Source: Lachnospiraceae bacterium (GTDB lineage: Bacteria > Bacillota_A > Clostridia > Lachnospirales > Lachnospiraceae). From it: a DNA stretch of 64,000 nt. Shown here in pieces: positions 15,595 to 24,183 of this stretch. Location of the stretch: the NCBI GenBank assembly GCA_004556565.1, contig SFGN01000006.1, positions 1-64,000 of the forward strand, in the 5' to 3' direction. Made by a program: the position numbers and the translations under genes. The stretch's first letter is position 1, and each line of letters begins with the position of its first letter. The notes beneath the pieces were generated by a model. That model did no database searches. It worked only from the letters and a program-made list of their open reading frames with translations, and had not been told where the DNA came from.

Positions 15595-16158
15595 ATGAGA
15601 AATTTCCAGATTACACATTGGTGTCATGAGGTTATCCGCTCCCAGGTGCCGGGAGGCGGATTTTATATAGACGCTACCATGGGAAAAGGGAAGGATACGG
15701 AGTTTTTATGTGAACTGGCAGGTGACAGCGGGCATGTGCTGGCATTTGATATTCAGCAGGAAGCGGTCCGGATGACGGAGTCCCTGCTGAAACAAAGAGG
15801 ATTTGCCGAAAGGGCAGAGCTGATTTTGGACGGGCATGAGAATATGGGATTATATGTGAAAGAAGAAAGTGCAGATGCCATCTGCTTTAATTTCGGGTAT
15901 CTGCCGGGCGGAAGTCACAAGATTGCGACATCAGCCGATACGAGCCTTGCGGCAGTCACTCAGGGACTTAGGATATTAAAGCACGGAGGGATGATGAGTC
16001 TGTGCATTTACAGCGGCGGGGATACGGGATTTGAAGAAAAGGAGAAGCTTCTGGCATACCTGAAAACATTGCCGCCGAAAGAATATACGGTAATTGTAAA
16101 TCAATACTATAACCGGGAAAATAATCCGCCAATGCCTGTGTTTATATTCAAAAATTGA
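15595..16158 (+). CDS. mnmM: Class I SAM methyltransferase, MnmM (YtqB) family
   Basis: This 187-aa Rossmann-fold methyltransferase has the family's SAM-binding motif DATMGKGKDTEFL near residues 24-36 and the characteristic FNFGYLPGG motif near 98-106, followed by the conserved IATSADTSLAA segment. YtqB of Bacillus subtilis, now called MnmM, methylates aminomethyl-thiouridine at the wobble position of certain tRNAs. The length is the family norm. GAAGGAG lies 7 bases before the ATG. It appears to be a single gene; the next gene has its own promoter at 16255. Confidence 0.85.
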   Translation: MRNFQITHWCHEVIRSQVPGGGFYIDATMGKGKDTEFLCELAGDSGHVLAFDIQQEAVRMTESLLKQRGFAERAELILDGHENMGLYVKEESADAICFNFGYLPGGSHKIATSADTSLAAVTQGLRILKHGGMMSLCIYSGGDTGFEEKEKLLAYLKTLPPKEYTVIVNQYYNRENNPPMPVFIFKN

Positions 16159-16254
16159 TTCAGATGCCGCAGAAGCCTGCGGAGGGCGGGAATTGCCCAA
16201 GACGGGGACAAAATGGCATGCCGCGCGCATTGCCATGCTGCTCCCTTTTTTAAG

Positions 16255-16283
16255 TTGTCATAAATTCAAAGGTCAGTTATAAT
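16255..16283 (+). promoter_or_regulatory. Sigma-A promoter of the carboxypeptidase/GH110 operon
   Basis: TTGTCA (16255-16260) and a consensus TATAAT (16278-16283) lie 17 bases apart. The leader that follows contains ATGTCCCC at 16298-16305 and its exact complement at 16324-16331, which can form a small hairpin before the ribosome binding site. Confidence 0.75.
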
Positions 16284-16347
16284 TATAATAGGTGTGGATG
16301 TCCCCGCTTTTAAGAAATACACAGGGGACATAAAGGGGGAGACGTTT

Positions 16348-17745
16348 ATGAAATTAAGACGTTTATTATGTGGATTTTTATCTGCTGCAATTCTGGCAGT
16401 CCAACCGGGGGCTATTGTTATGGCAGACGATACTGAAGAAGAGATACAGTCTGAGGCTGAAGCCAGAAAACAGGCGATTTATGACACGGCACCGGAATCA
16501 AACGGTATTGAGGGCTGGCCTCAGGGACCGAATGTATATGCGGCATCGGCGGTGGTCATGGATATGGATACCGGAGCGGTCTTGTATGAAAAGAAGGTGG
16601 ATGAACGTCATTATCCTGCCAGCATTACAAAGCTCTTAACAGTACTTGTGGCACTGGAAAATATGGAGCTGACAGATACGGTTCTGTTTTCGCAGGCCAG
16701 CGTGGATTTCCTGAATTATGACGATGCACAGATCGGCATGAAGCCGGGGGAAGAGCTTTCCATGGAGGATTCGCTTTATGCCGTGCTTCTGGCATCGGCA
16801 AACGAGGTGTCTTATGCCGTGGCGGAGAGTACGGGGATTGCTCTCGGCGGGACATATGAGACTTTTATTGAAATGATGAACCATCGGTCACAGGAGCTTG
16901 GATGCACAGGTTCACATTGGGTGAATCCGAACGGTCTTCATGATGATGATCATTATACAACAGCGTATGATATGGCACTGATCGCCTCGGCGGTTTATCA
17001 GGAGGAAGAGTTCCGAAACATCATGAAGACGTTGGAATACCGGATCGGGTTTACGAATCTGACGCAGGAGGAACGTGTTTTCCAGCAGAATCATAAAATG
17101 CTCTGGCCGGAAAACTACTATTATTATGAGTATTGTACCGGTGGTAAAACCGGATATACCGATCAATCCGGCACGACGCTTGTGACGATGGCGGAAAACG
17201 GAGGAATGCGGCTTGTCGCTGTCGTGCTTCAGGATTATGGCGTAGATGCTTATACGGATACGCGGGCGATGTTTGATTATGCATTTGCGAATTTTTCAAA
17301 AGCAGCTGTTCCGGTCGAAGAAACTTCAGAACAGATCAAACGTTTCGTGCAAGATGAGGCTTATGTTGACCTTCCGGCGGGCGTGTCATTTTCCCAGCTG
17401 GAACAGCAGATAGAACAGTCGGGCAGTGTGGCTGCGGACAGAGGCATTGTCAAATATCTGTATCAGGGACAATTACTGGGTAAGGCGGAAGTTGTTCTGG
17501 ATGTAGTACATTTTAATAAGGCGGCAGCAAAAGAAGAAAAGAAAGCCGCGGGAACGCTTACGGATGAAAATAATAAAGCAGACACTTCAAAAATCGTGAA
17601 AGTGCTCATCATGGTTTTGACTGTGATTGTTTTGTTGTTTTTTATATATTTTCTGTATGTACGGTACAGAAGGGAACAGATGAGAAAACGCAGAAATGCC
17701 CGGAGAAGGGCAGCAAGGGAAAGGAAGGAAAAAGAGTATGACTAA
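16348..17745 (+). CDS. D-alanyl-D-alanine carboxypeptidase (penicillin-binding protein, DacF-like)
   Basis: This 465-aa protein has all three serine-acyltransferase motifs in order: SITK (S92-K95), SAN (S150-N152) and KTG (K267-G269). It has a signal peptide at the start, and a C-terminal membrane anchor near residues 418-438 (VLIMVLTVIVLLFFIYFL) followed by a very basic tail. It trims the terminal D-Ala from peptidoglycan stem peptides on the outer membrane face. The ATG at 16348 has GGGGGAG upstream. The gene overlaps the GH110 gene by 8 bases, so the two are translationally coupled, which is unexpected for a wall enzyme and a host-glycan enzyme. Whether it is the vegetative or the sporulation type cannot be told from sequence alone. 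Confidence 0.9.
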   Translation: MKLRRLLCGFLSAAILAVQPGAIVMADDTEEEIQSEAEARKQAIYDTAPESNGIEGWPQGPNVYAASAVVMDMDTGAVLYEKKVDERHYPASITKLLTVLVALENMELTDTVLFSQASVDFLNYDDAQIGMKPGEELSMEDSLYAVLLASANEVSYAVAESTGIALGGTYETFIEMMNHRSQELGCTGSHWVNPNGLHDDDHYTTAYDMALIASAVYQEEEFRNIMKTLEYRIGFTNLTQEERVFQQNHKMLWPENYYYYEYCTGGKTGYTDQSGTTLVTMAENGGMRLVAVVLQDYGVDAYTDTRAMFDYAFANFSKAAVPVEETSEQIKRFVQDEAYVDLPAGVSFSQLEQQIEQSGSVAADRGIVKYLYQGQLLGKAEVVLDVVHFNKAAAKEEKKAAGTLTDENNKADTSKIVKVLIMVLTVIVLLFFIYFLYVRYRREQMRKRRNARRRAARERKEKEYD

Positions 17746-20700
17746 AACGCACACAGTACGCAAATTTATCAGTCTTTGTCTGTGTATTTGTATGTTGTTT
17801 TCACAGACAGGGACTGTAAGTGCACAGGAACCGGATCCAGATGAGGTGCACATCGATCTTCTTGATTACGGTGCAGACCCGACCGGGATCGAAGACAGTA
17901 CCGTTGCCGTGCAGAAAGCACTGGAGGCGGCAAAGGAAGCGGAAGAGAACGGCACGAAGAATGTAGTGTTGGATATCCCAAATGGAGAGTACCATATTTA
18001 TAAAGATCATGCTTGGCAAAGGGAATACCACACCTCAAATACAAACAGTATTGAAAATCCGGTCAAGACAATAGGAATCCTGATTGAGGAACATGAGAAT
18101 CTGACGGTCAACGGCAACGGCTCTCTGTTCATGATGCATGGCAATATGATGGCGCTTGCAGTCGTAGATTCAAAGAATGTTACGCTGAAGGATTTTTCGT
18201 GGGATTTCGGTGTTCCGACTGTATCGGAAATGACAATAGTGGGATTGGGAACGGAAAACGGAGCACAGTATACAGATTTCTATATCCCGCCATGCTTCCC
18301 GTATGAGATTTCAGGGAACACGATCCGCTGGCTCAGCGAAAAGAGCCCGTATACGGGAGAGTATTACTGGACGCAGACAGGCGTCCACAGTCCGTCTTAT
18401 GCGGTAGTGGTGCATTTCCCCGATGATGAAATGACAAGGAACTACGGTATGGACGCGTCTCCGTTCAACAATGTATCTTCTATCCGTACACTGGAGGATG
18501 GCATTGTAAGGATCATGTATAATTCATCAAGACCTTCCATGTATAAGATGGGGACATTGCTTGAGCTGAACGGCAATGCACACCGGGAGACGGCAGGAGC
18601 ATTTACATGGGAAAGTGAAAATGTGCTTGCCGAAGGTGTTAATGTACATTTTATGCACGGCTTTGGCTGGCTGATTCAGATGAGCAAAGATGTAATCTAC
18701 AGAAATTGTAACTTTATGCCGAGAGAGAATTCGGGGCATAAAACAGTAAGCTTTGCTGATGTTATCCATGCTTCAGGCGCGGCGGGGGAAATTACGGTCG
18801 AAGGATGTAATTTTTCCAATTCTCATGATGATCCGATTAACATCCACGGAACCTTTACACGGGTAGAGCAGAGGGTGGATGACAACACTCTGGTACTGAA
18901 GTATATCCATAACCAGCAGGGCGGTTTCCCGCAGTATCACGTTGGGGATAAAGTTCAGTTTTTTACAAGAGACACTCTGGAATCTACAGACAGCGAGACT
19001 CAGTATACGGTTGCCGAAGTTGTTTCCGATCCGGGAGAGGACGGCAATGATCTCAGGACGATGAAGATCCGTTTTGAGGAAACACTTCCGGCCAACTTAA
19101 GTGACATGGTTTCCGGACAGCCGAAATATGTGGCGGAAAATGTGACATATGCTCCGGCGGTCACGATCAGAAACAATACATTTAAGAATGTGCCGACAAG
19201 AGGTATCCTGTGTACGACCAGAAAAAAGGTGGTTATTGAGGATAATACCTTCCTTAACATGTCAATGGCGACTATTTATCTGTCAAATGATTCCGATAAC
19301 TGGTATGAGTCTGGTCCGATCCGCGACATGACGATTAAGAACAATACCTTTTATATTAAGAGTATTGGTGATACATACTGGGATTACACATCCGCGATTT
19401 ATGTGAACCCGATCACGTTGGGAGGCAGGCTTCCGTCTGCGGATAACCCGATCCATAAGAACATCACGATTGAAGGTAATACCTTCTACATGGACAGTGA
19501 TGCGGTCGTAAAAGCGGCGAGTGTGGAAAACCTTAGCATTAAGAATAATAAGATTCTGCGTATGAATCCGGATATTGAGATTACTCTGGCATCTGATTCG
19601 CAAAGCATGAATCCCGGGGACAGCCTGAAGCTGAGTACTGACGTATCGGGAAGCGTGAATACGAAGACTCTGAACAGGAGCAATACAATACCCGGGGTCT
19701 ATGAATTTACAGCCTGCAAAAATGTGGTGATTGAAGGAAATACTTATGACGACGGCCTGATTAAAACGGCGTATTATGAAAACATGCCGCAGAGCAATAT
19801 TGTAAACAGTGATGAAGAAATTTCACTTGTGACAAGTAAATATTCTACAGGCAATGTGCCTGTTCTGAATCCGGCGGAAACCATATGTTATGCAAGCAGC
19901 GATCCGTCCGTCATTTCGGTGGACGGTGTCGGGAACATGACCGCAAAAGTGGCAGGAACGGCAGACATATATGCATATTATGTGTGGGACGGAACTGTTA
20001 TCAGGTCGAATGTGATCCGCATGACTGTATCCGGAACGGCATCTCCTGTTGAGTCTGTGGAAATTACAAGCCCGGATGTGGAATATGCAGTGCTTCAGGG
20101 CGCAGGCAGGATTGTGGGGCTTAAGGCGGCTGTGACCCCGTCAGGGGAAGCGGTAACATGGTCTGTATCTGATTTCCTGACGGATGGCGCGACCGATGTG
20201 GCATCGGTTTCGGCGGGCGGTGTTGTGACCGCGGCGAAGAACGGTATTGTCTGGGCAACGGCATCTGCAGGCGGAAAGTCTGACCGGATCCCTGTTATTG
20301 TACAGCTTCCGGAAACAGAAGGATTGGGGAATGGGTTCTCTATTGTAAACGAAAATAAAGAAAAGTATACCCTGGCGGATACGGGTATTACGATCACGAT
20401 GCAGGCAGGGGATCTGTACCAGAATTATAATTCGAATAATGTAAAGAATATGGTTCTTTATACGATCCCGTCATCAATATCAAAAACGGATATGCGTACG
20501 GTGGTAAAGGTTGACGGGCTTCCGGTTAAAGAAAACGGGCAGTGGGATACTGCAAGCTTTGTCCTTCATAAAGATGACGATAATTATATTACCATTGGAA
20601 AGAAATCACACTTTGACGGGTTCGCCACTGTAACGGAGCAAAATGCTGCTGCGTCAGAGACCGGAGAGTCAGGTACGAATAATAACAGCGTAACAAGCGC

Positions 20701-23596
20701 TTACCTTGGATTTGAAGTGTCCGGCGATACGGTAAAATTTGCATATAAAGCGTCCGGTGGCTCCTGGACGGAATTGCCGCAGACAGCGGCAAGAAGTATT
20801 ATCGGTGATGATTACAGGATCGGTTTTGCCGCATGGGAGACAAATCCCAGGGGCAATCAGGTGACCTTCTCCGATTTCCAGATTGGCAAGGCAAGTACTT
20901 CAACGTGGGAGAGCCTCGAGGCGGCGGATGCAATTGTCATGGGTAAATGTACCAGCGTGCCGCCGACAGCTGGCAATATATCGCTGACAGCGCAGGGGCA
21001 AAAGGCGACGGTTACTTATGATTATGCAGATGCGGACAGTCACGGTGAGGGCGCGTCACGTTATTTATGGACCTGGCAGGAAAACGGCACGATAATGACT
21101 AAGGTTACAGACACTGCTGAATTTACCGTACCGGCAGCAGGAAAGCTCACCTGTTCCGTGTATCCGGTTGATTCGGTCGGAACGCCGGGGACGCCGGGAG
21201 CTGCGGAAATAACGATTGCGGAAGGCTCGTTGTCAGGACTTACAAGCCTGAGGATCAACGGTACGGAGCTTTACAAGGAAGGCAGCAGGGACTATGAGGC
21301 GATTATCCCGGCGGATATCACAAAGGTAGAGCTTGCCTATACAGGATCGGTATCCGGAATGAAGTTAAACGGAAAAGCAGTTACGGGATCGATTTTATCA
21401 GTAAAAGATAAAGATGTGATTGCATTAACAAGCGGAAGCAAGATTTATACCATAACGATTAAAGCGGCAGAGAGCAGTGATACTTCCCTCGAAAAGATTT
21501 CCATGAGTGATATCGGTTTTGAAACGGCTGATTTCACGGAGGAGGCTTTCTGGACGACCAAGAAGAAATCTTCTTCAATAGAAGTTACGGCAGGAGAAAA
21601 TGTCGGCGGGGTACAGGTGCTTGCAGGTGATTTCCGTACGCCGATTACGCTGACAAAAGCAGGAAATGTTTACAGCGGAAAGGTTGATTTTTCCATCGGG
21701 CAGAATACGTATTATGTACAGGCCGTCGGCAAGGATGGCGTTACCATAAAACAGTATATGGTAATTGTCGTATATAATCCGGATGTGGAAATTTCCGTAA
21801 CGGATATCAAAGTAAACGGGAAAAGTCTTGCCGGGTTTGACCCGGATGTCACAGAGTACGCGGCGGAACTGACAGAAAATGAAGACAGAATTAAGGTTGA
21901 GGTAACGACAGAAAATGCAGTCTGCATCAGAATCAATGATATGTCAGCGGCCGGAAAGGTTATGGAGGCAGATGCGGAGGAAGGCACAAATAATATCCAG
22001 ATCATAGTGAAGGCGGCAGACGGCATTACAAAGAAAGTCTATAATATTGAAGCGGTAGTACCGGTTCAGGACAACACGGAGCTTTTCGATCTTTCAGTGG
22101 ACGGGGAGGAAATCCTTGAAAAATTTGATGCAGATAATAAAGTGACGGTCAATATTTCCGATGATGCTGCGGGTCTTGTGATCCGGGCAAAGGATTCTCA
22201 GGCTGAAATTAAGGCGGTAAGCGGTAAGAAGAGCAAGACTGCGAAAGGCATCCTTAAGGCAGATCTGAATATATACAGGCAGACGCCTTCTGTTGAAGTT
22301 ACGGTCACGGCGCGTGATGGTGTGACGAAGGAGACATATACCATTGATCTCCGGAAGGTCGTATGGCTGTCGGATCTTGAATGGGAAAGCGCAACGATCG
22401 GATGGGATGCGGTTCAGGTTCAGAAAGACAGTGCTGTTGAAGGAACACCGATCCGTCTTGTCGATGCTGACGGGAATGTAGTGACATTTGAAAAAGGTAT
22501 CGGCACACATGCTACTTCTGTGATTACTTATAATATTGCAGACAAAGGGTTTACGACATTTACCGGTTATACAGGCATGGATTATGCGAAGTACAATGGA
22601 GGATACAATGGTGCAACATTCCAGATCCTGGCGGATGATGATCTGTTGTTTGACAGCGGGGCAATGCTGAACACAGATCCGATGAAGGCATTTAGCGTCG
22701 ATGTGGCCAATGTGGGAACGCTTGTAATAAAAGTACTGGAGGGCGAAAATAACTGGAGCGACCATGCGGATTGGGCAGACGCAAAATTCCTGGTTGATTT
22801 TCCGGAATATACCGGACCGGAACCGGTTGATAAGACAGCGCTGAATAAGGCGGTGCATGAAGCCGGGGATTATGTACAGGAAGATTATACAGCCGAAAGC
22901 TGGAAGGCATTTGCAGAAGCCTTGAAAACGGCTGAAGATGTGCTGGCGGATGATGAAGCATCCGAGGCGGAAGTGACGGCTGCTGTCAGGACATTGGATG
23001 ATGCAAAGGCGGGCCTGGAGAAGAAGTCGATACCAAAGCTTCCCTATATGGATGTAAAGGAAGGCGACTGGTTCTATGATTATGTATACGACGTATATGT
23101 GAAAAAATTGCTGACAGGGCTGGACGAGACGACCTTCGGACCGGTTCAGGATCTTGTCAGGGCACAGTTCGCGGTAATCGTATATCGCCTGGAGGGTGCG
23201 CCGGAAGTAGAATTTGACGCAGAAAAATTCCCGGATGTCACAGAAGGACAGTTCTACAGTAAAGCAGTCATCTGGGCGGCGGAAAACGGAATCGTAACCG
23301 GTTATTCAAACAACGGTCATTTCGGGCCGAACGATCCGATCACCCGTGAGCAGATGGCGGCGATGATGTTCCGGTATGCAAATTACAAGAAGAAAGATAC
23401 CTCAGGGAAGAAATCTTTGAGCAGTTTTCCAGACGGAAGCAGTGTCCAGGTATTTGCGGCGGAAGCGATGGAATGGTGTACGGCTGAGGGGATCATCAGC
23501 GGAAAGGGTAATGAGCCGAAGATCCTTGACCCGCAGGGAAGCACAAGCCGTGCGGAATGCGCAACCATCATCAGCAGGTATACCGATATAAAGTAA
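17738..23596 (+). CDS. SLH-anchored GH110 alpha-1,3-galactosidase with CBM51-like domain
   Basis: The start ATG at 17738 has AAGGAAGG upstream; product 1952 aa. A signal peptide ends near A29. The GH110 right-handed beta-helix spans about residues 37-640 (LLDYGADPTGIEDST at its start, NSHDDPINIHGTF near residue 365). Ig-like and cadherin-like sandwich domains follow, then an NPCBM/CBM51-type module (about 1537-1687, with GIGTHATSVITYNI and DHADWADAKF). A FIVAR domain (about 1700-1767) and three SLH domains complete it. Known GH110 enzymes cut the terminal alpha-1,3-galactose of blood-group B antigen, and CBM51 modules of related enzymes bind galactose or blood-group sugars. The modules fit a cell-surface enzyme acting on B-type mucin glycans. 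Exact linkage preference is not proven by sequence. Confidence 0.9.
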   Translation: MTKTHTVRKFISLCLCICMLFSQTGTVSAQEPDPDEVHIDLLDYGADPTGIEDSTVAVQKALEAAKEAEENGTKNVVLDIPNGEYHIYKDHAWQREYHTSNTNSIENPVKTIGILIEEHENLTVNGNGSLFMMHGNMMALAVVDSKNVTLKDFSWDFGVPTVSEMTIVGLGTENGAQYTDFYIPPCFPYEISGNTIRWLSEKSPYTGEYYWTQTGVHSPSYAVVVHFPDDEMTRNYGMDASPFNNVSSIRTLEDGIVRIMYNSSRPSMYKMGTLLELNGNAHRETAGAFTWESENVLAEGVNVHFMHGFGWLIQMSKDVIYRNCNFMPRENSGHKTVSFADVIHASGAAGEITVEGCNFSNSHDDPINIHGTFTRVEQRVDDNTLVLKYIHNQQGGFPQYHVGDKVQFFTRDTLESTDSETQYTVAEVVSDPGEDGNDLRTMKIRFEETLPANLSDMVSGQPKYVAENVTYAPAVTIRNNTFKNVPTRGILCTTRKKVVIEDNTFLNMSMATIYLSNDSDNWYESGPIRDMTIKNNTFYIKSIGDTYWDYTSAIYVNPITLGGRLPSADNPIHKNITIEGNTFYMDSDAVVKAASVENLSIKNNKILRMNPDIEITLASDSQSMNPGDSLKLSTDVSGSVNTKTLNRSNTIPGVYEFTACKNVVIEGNTYDDGLIKTAYYENMPQSNIVNSDEEISLVTSKYSTGNVPVLNPAETICYASSDPSVISVDGVGNMTAKVAGTADIYAYYVWDGTVIRSNVIRMTVSGTASPVESVEITSPDVEYAVLQGAGRIVGLKAAVTPSGEAVTWSVSDFLTDGATDVASVSAGGVVTAAKNGIVWATASAGGKSDRIPVIVQLPETEGLGNGFSIVNENKEKYTLADTGITITMQAGDLYQNYNSNNVKNMVLYTIPSSISKTDMRTVVKVDGLPVKENGQWDTASFVLHKDDDNYITIGKKSHFDGFATVTEQNAAASETGESGTNNNSVTSAYLGFEVSGDTVKFAYKASGGSWTELPQTAARSIIGDDYRIGFAAWETNPRGNQVTFSDFQIGKASTSTWESLEAADAIVMGKCTSVPPTAGNISLTAQGQKATVTYDYADADSHGEGASRYLWTWQENGTIMTKVTDTAEFTVPAAGKLTCSVYPVDSVGTPGTPGAAEITIAEGSLSGLTSLRINGTELYKEGSRDYEAIIPADITKVELAYTGSVSGMKLNGKAVTGSILSVKDKDVIALTSGSKIYTITIKAAESSDTSLEKISMSDIGFETADFTEEAFWTTKKKSSSIEVTAGENVGGVQVLAGDFRTPITLTKAGNVYSGKVDFSIGQNTYYVQAVGKDGVTIKQYMVIVVYNPDVEISVTDIKVNGKSLAGFDPDVTEYAAELTENEDRIKVEVTTENAVCIRINDMSAAGKVMEADAEEGTNNIQIIVKAADGITKKVYNIEAVVPVQDNTELFDLSVDGEEILEKFDADNKVTVNISDDAAGLVIRAKDSQAEIKAVSGKKSKTAKGILKADLNIYRQTPSVEVTVTARDGVTKETYTIDLRKVVWLSDLEWESATIGWDAVQVQKDSAVEGTPIRLVDADGNVVTFEKGIGTHATSVITYNIADKGFTTFTGYTGMDYAKYNGGYNGATFQILADDDLLFDSGAMLNTDPMKAFSVDVANVGTLVIKVLEGENNWSDHADWADAKFLVDFPEYTGPEPVDKTALNKAVHEAGDYVQEDYTAESWKAFAEALKTAEDVLADDEASEAEVTAAVRTLDDAKAGLEKKSIPKLPYMDVKEGDWFYDYVYDVYVKKLLTGLDETTFGPVQDLVRAQFAVIVYRLEGAPEVEFDAEKFPDVTEGQFYSKAVIWAAENGIVTGYSNNGHFGPNDPITREQMAAMMFRYANYKKKDTSGKKSLSSFPDGSSVQVFAAEAMEWCTAEGIISGKGNEPKILDPQGSTSRAECATIISRYTDIK

Positions 23597-23720
23597 AGGT
23601 ATTCCCGATGTGTGGGAATGACAGAGGTTTAGTTGCCAGTGGCGGGTCCTTTCAGTCATTCTGTACAGAATAAATGATATTGCTCCGAAGCATTTTGACA
23701 TTTCATGGAAACAAAAGGAC

Positions 23721-23749
23721 TTGACGAATCGACAAATTCTTTTTATAAT
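23721..23749 (+). promoter_or_regulatory. Sigma-A promoter of the ileS T-box transcript
   Basis: TTGACG (23721-23726) and consensus TATAAT (23744-23749) are spaced by 17 bases. Transcription would begin near 23757, giving a leader of about 425 nt before ileS. Confidence 0.85.
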
Positions 23750-23833
23750 AGCCGATGAAGGTGTCGTGGTGCATTTTGCGGCGGCATTTATAGTTGTGAA
23801 ATGATTAATAATAAGAAACAAAAAAGACATTGA

Positions 23834-24146
23834 CGAAGACAGTAGCTGACATCAGAAAGCCACAGAGAGCCGGAGGGGGTGTGAATCCGGCACGAGTAAG
23901 ATGTTTGCGAAAATCACTTCCGAGTCGCAGCTTCCGAACCGCCGGTATTTCTGCAGCATCATCAGAATAAGAATTAAAAGATGGTTAAGCGGCACACGAA
24001 TCCGGACAGAAGTAAGAGCTGACGGGGCTCTGCCGTTATCAGAGCGCATATGAAGTGCGGGAATAGCCTGCCGGAGTATGTTGTAACAGGTGGTAATAAG
24101 CGAAGTTAACCTTCGTCCTTTTACAAAAGGGCGGAGGTTTTTTCAT
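23834..24146 (+). promoter_or_regulatory. Isoleucine T-box riboswitch
   Basis: The leader shows ordered T-box landmarks. GACGAAGACAGTAG begins stem I; an AGAGAG and GGTGTGAATCCGG apical region follows (about 23855-23890). A specifier loop reads GAAA-ATC-A with the isoleucine codon ATC at 23913-23915 (codon placement by eye). The T-box proper, AACAGGTGGTAATAAGCG, lies at 24085-24102. Its TGGT bulge can pair with the NCCA end of uncharged tRNA-Ile, whose discriminator base is A. A terminator follows. Uncharged tRNA-Ile would favour the antiterminator and switch on ileS. Confidence 0.9.
24108..24143 (+). terminator. T-box regulated terminator of ileS
   Basis: A 15-bp stem (5' arm from 24108, 3' arm ending in GGAGGTT) with G-U pairs is followed by a run of six T. 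Its 5' arm partly overlaps sequence needed for the antiterminator, as expected for a T-box. Confidence 0.85.
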
Positions 24147-24183
24147 CATTGTTCAAAATTTATCAGGAAAGGAATGAAAAGGT

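Noticed and set aside
22094..22858. Minus-strand open frame (254 codons) opposite the CBM51-like domain of GH110
   Set aside because: No start signals and overlaps a well-conserved domain in the true frame.
23601..23619. Terminator directly after the GH110 gene (ATTCCC/GGGAAT hairpin)
   Set aside because: The stem is only 6 bp and no T-run follows; termination there is not supported.
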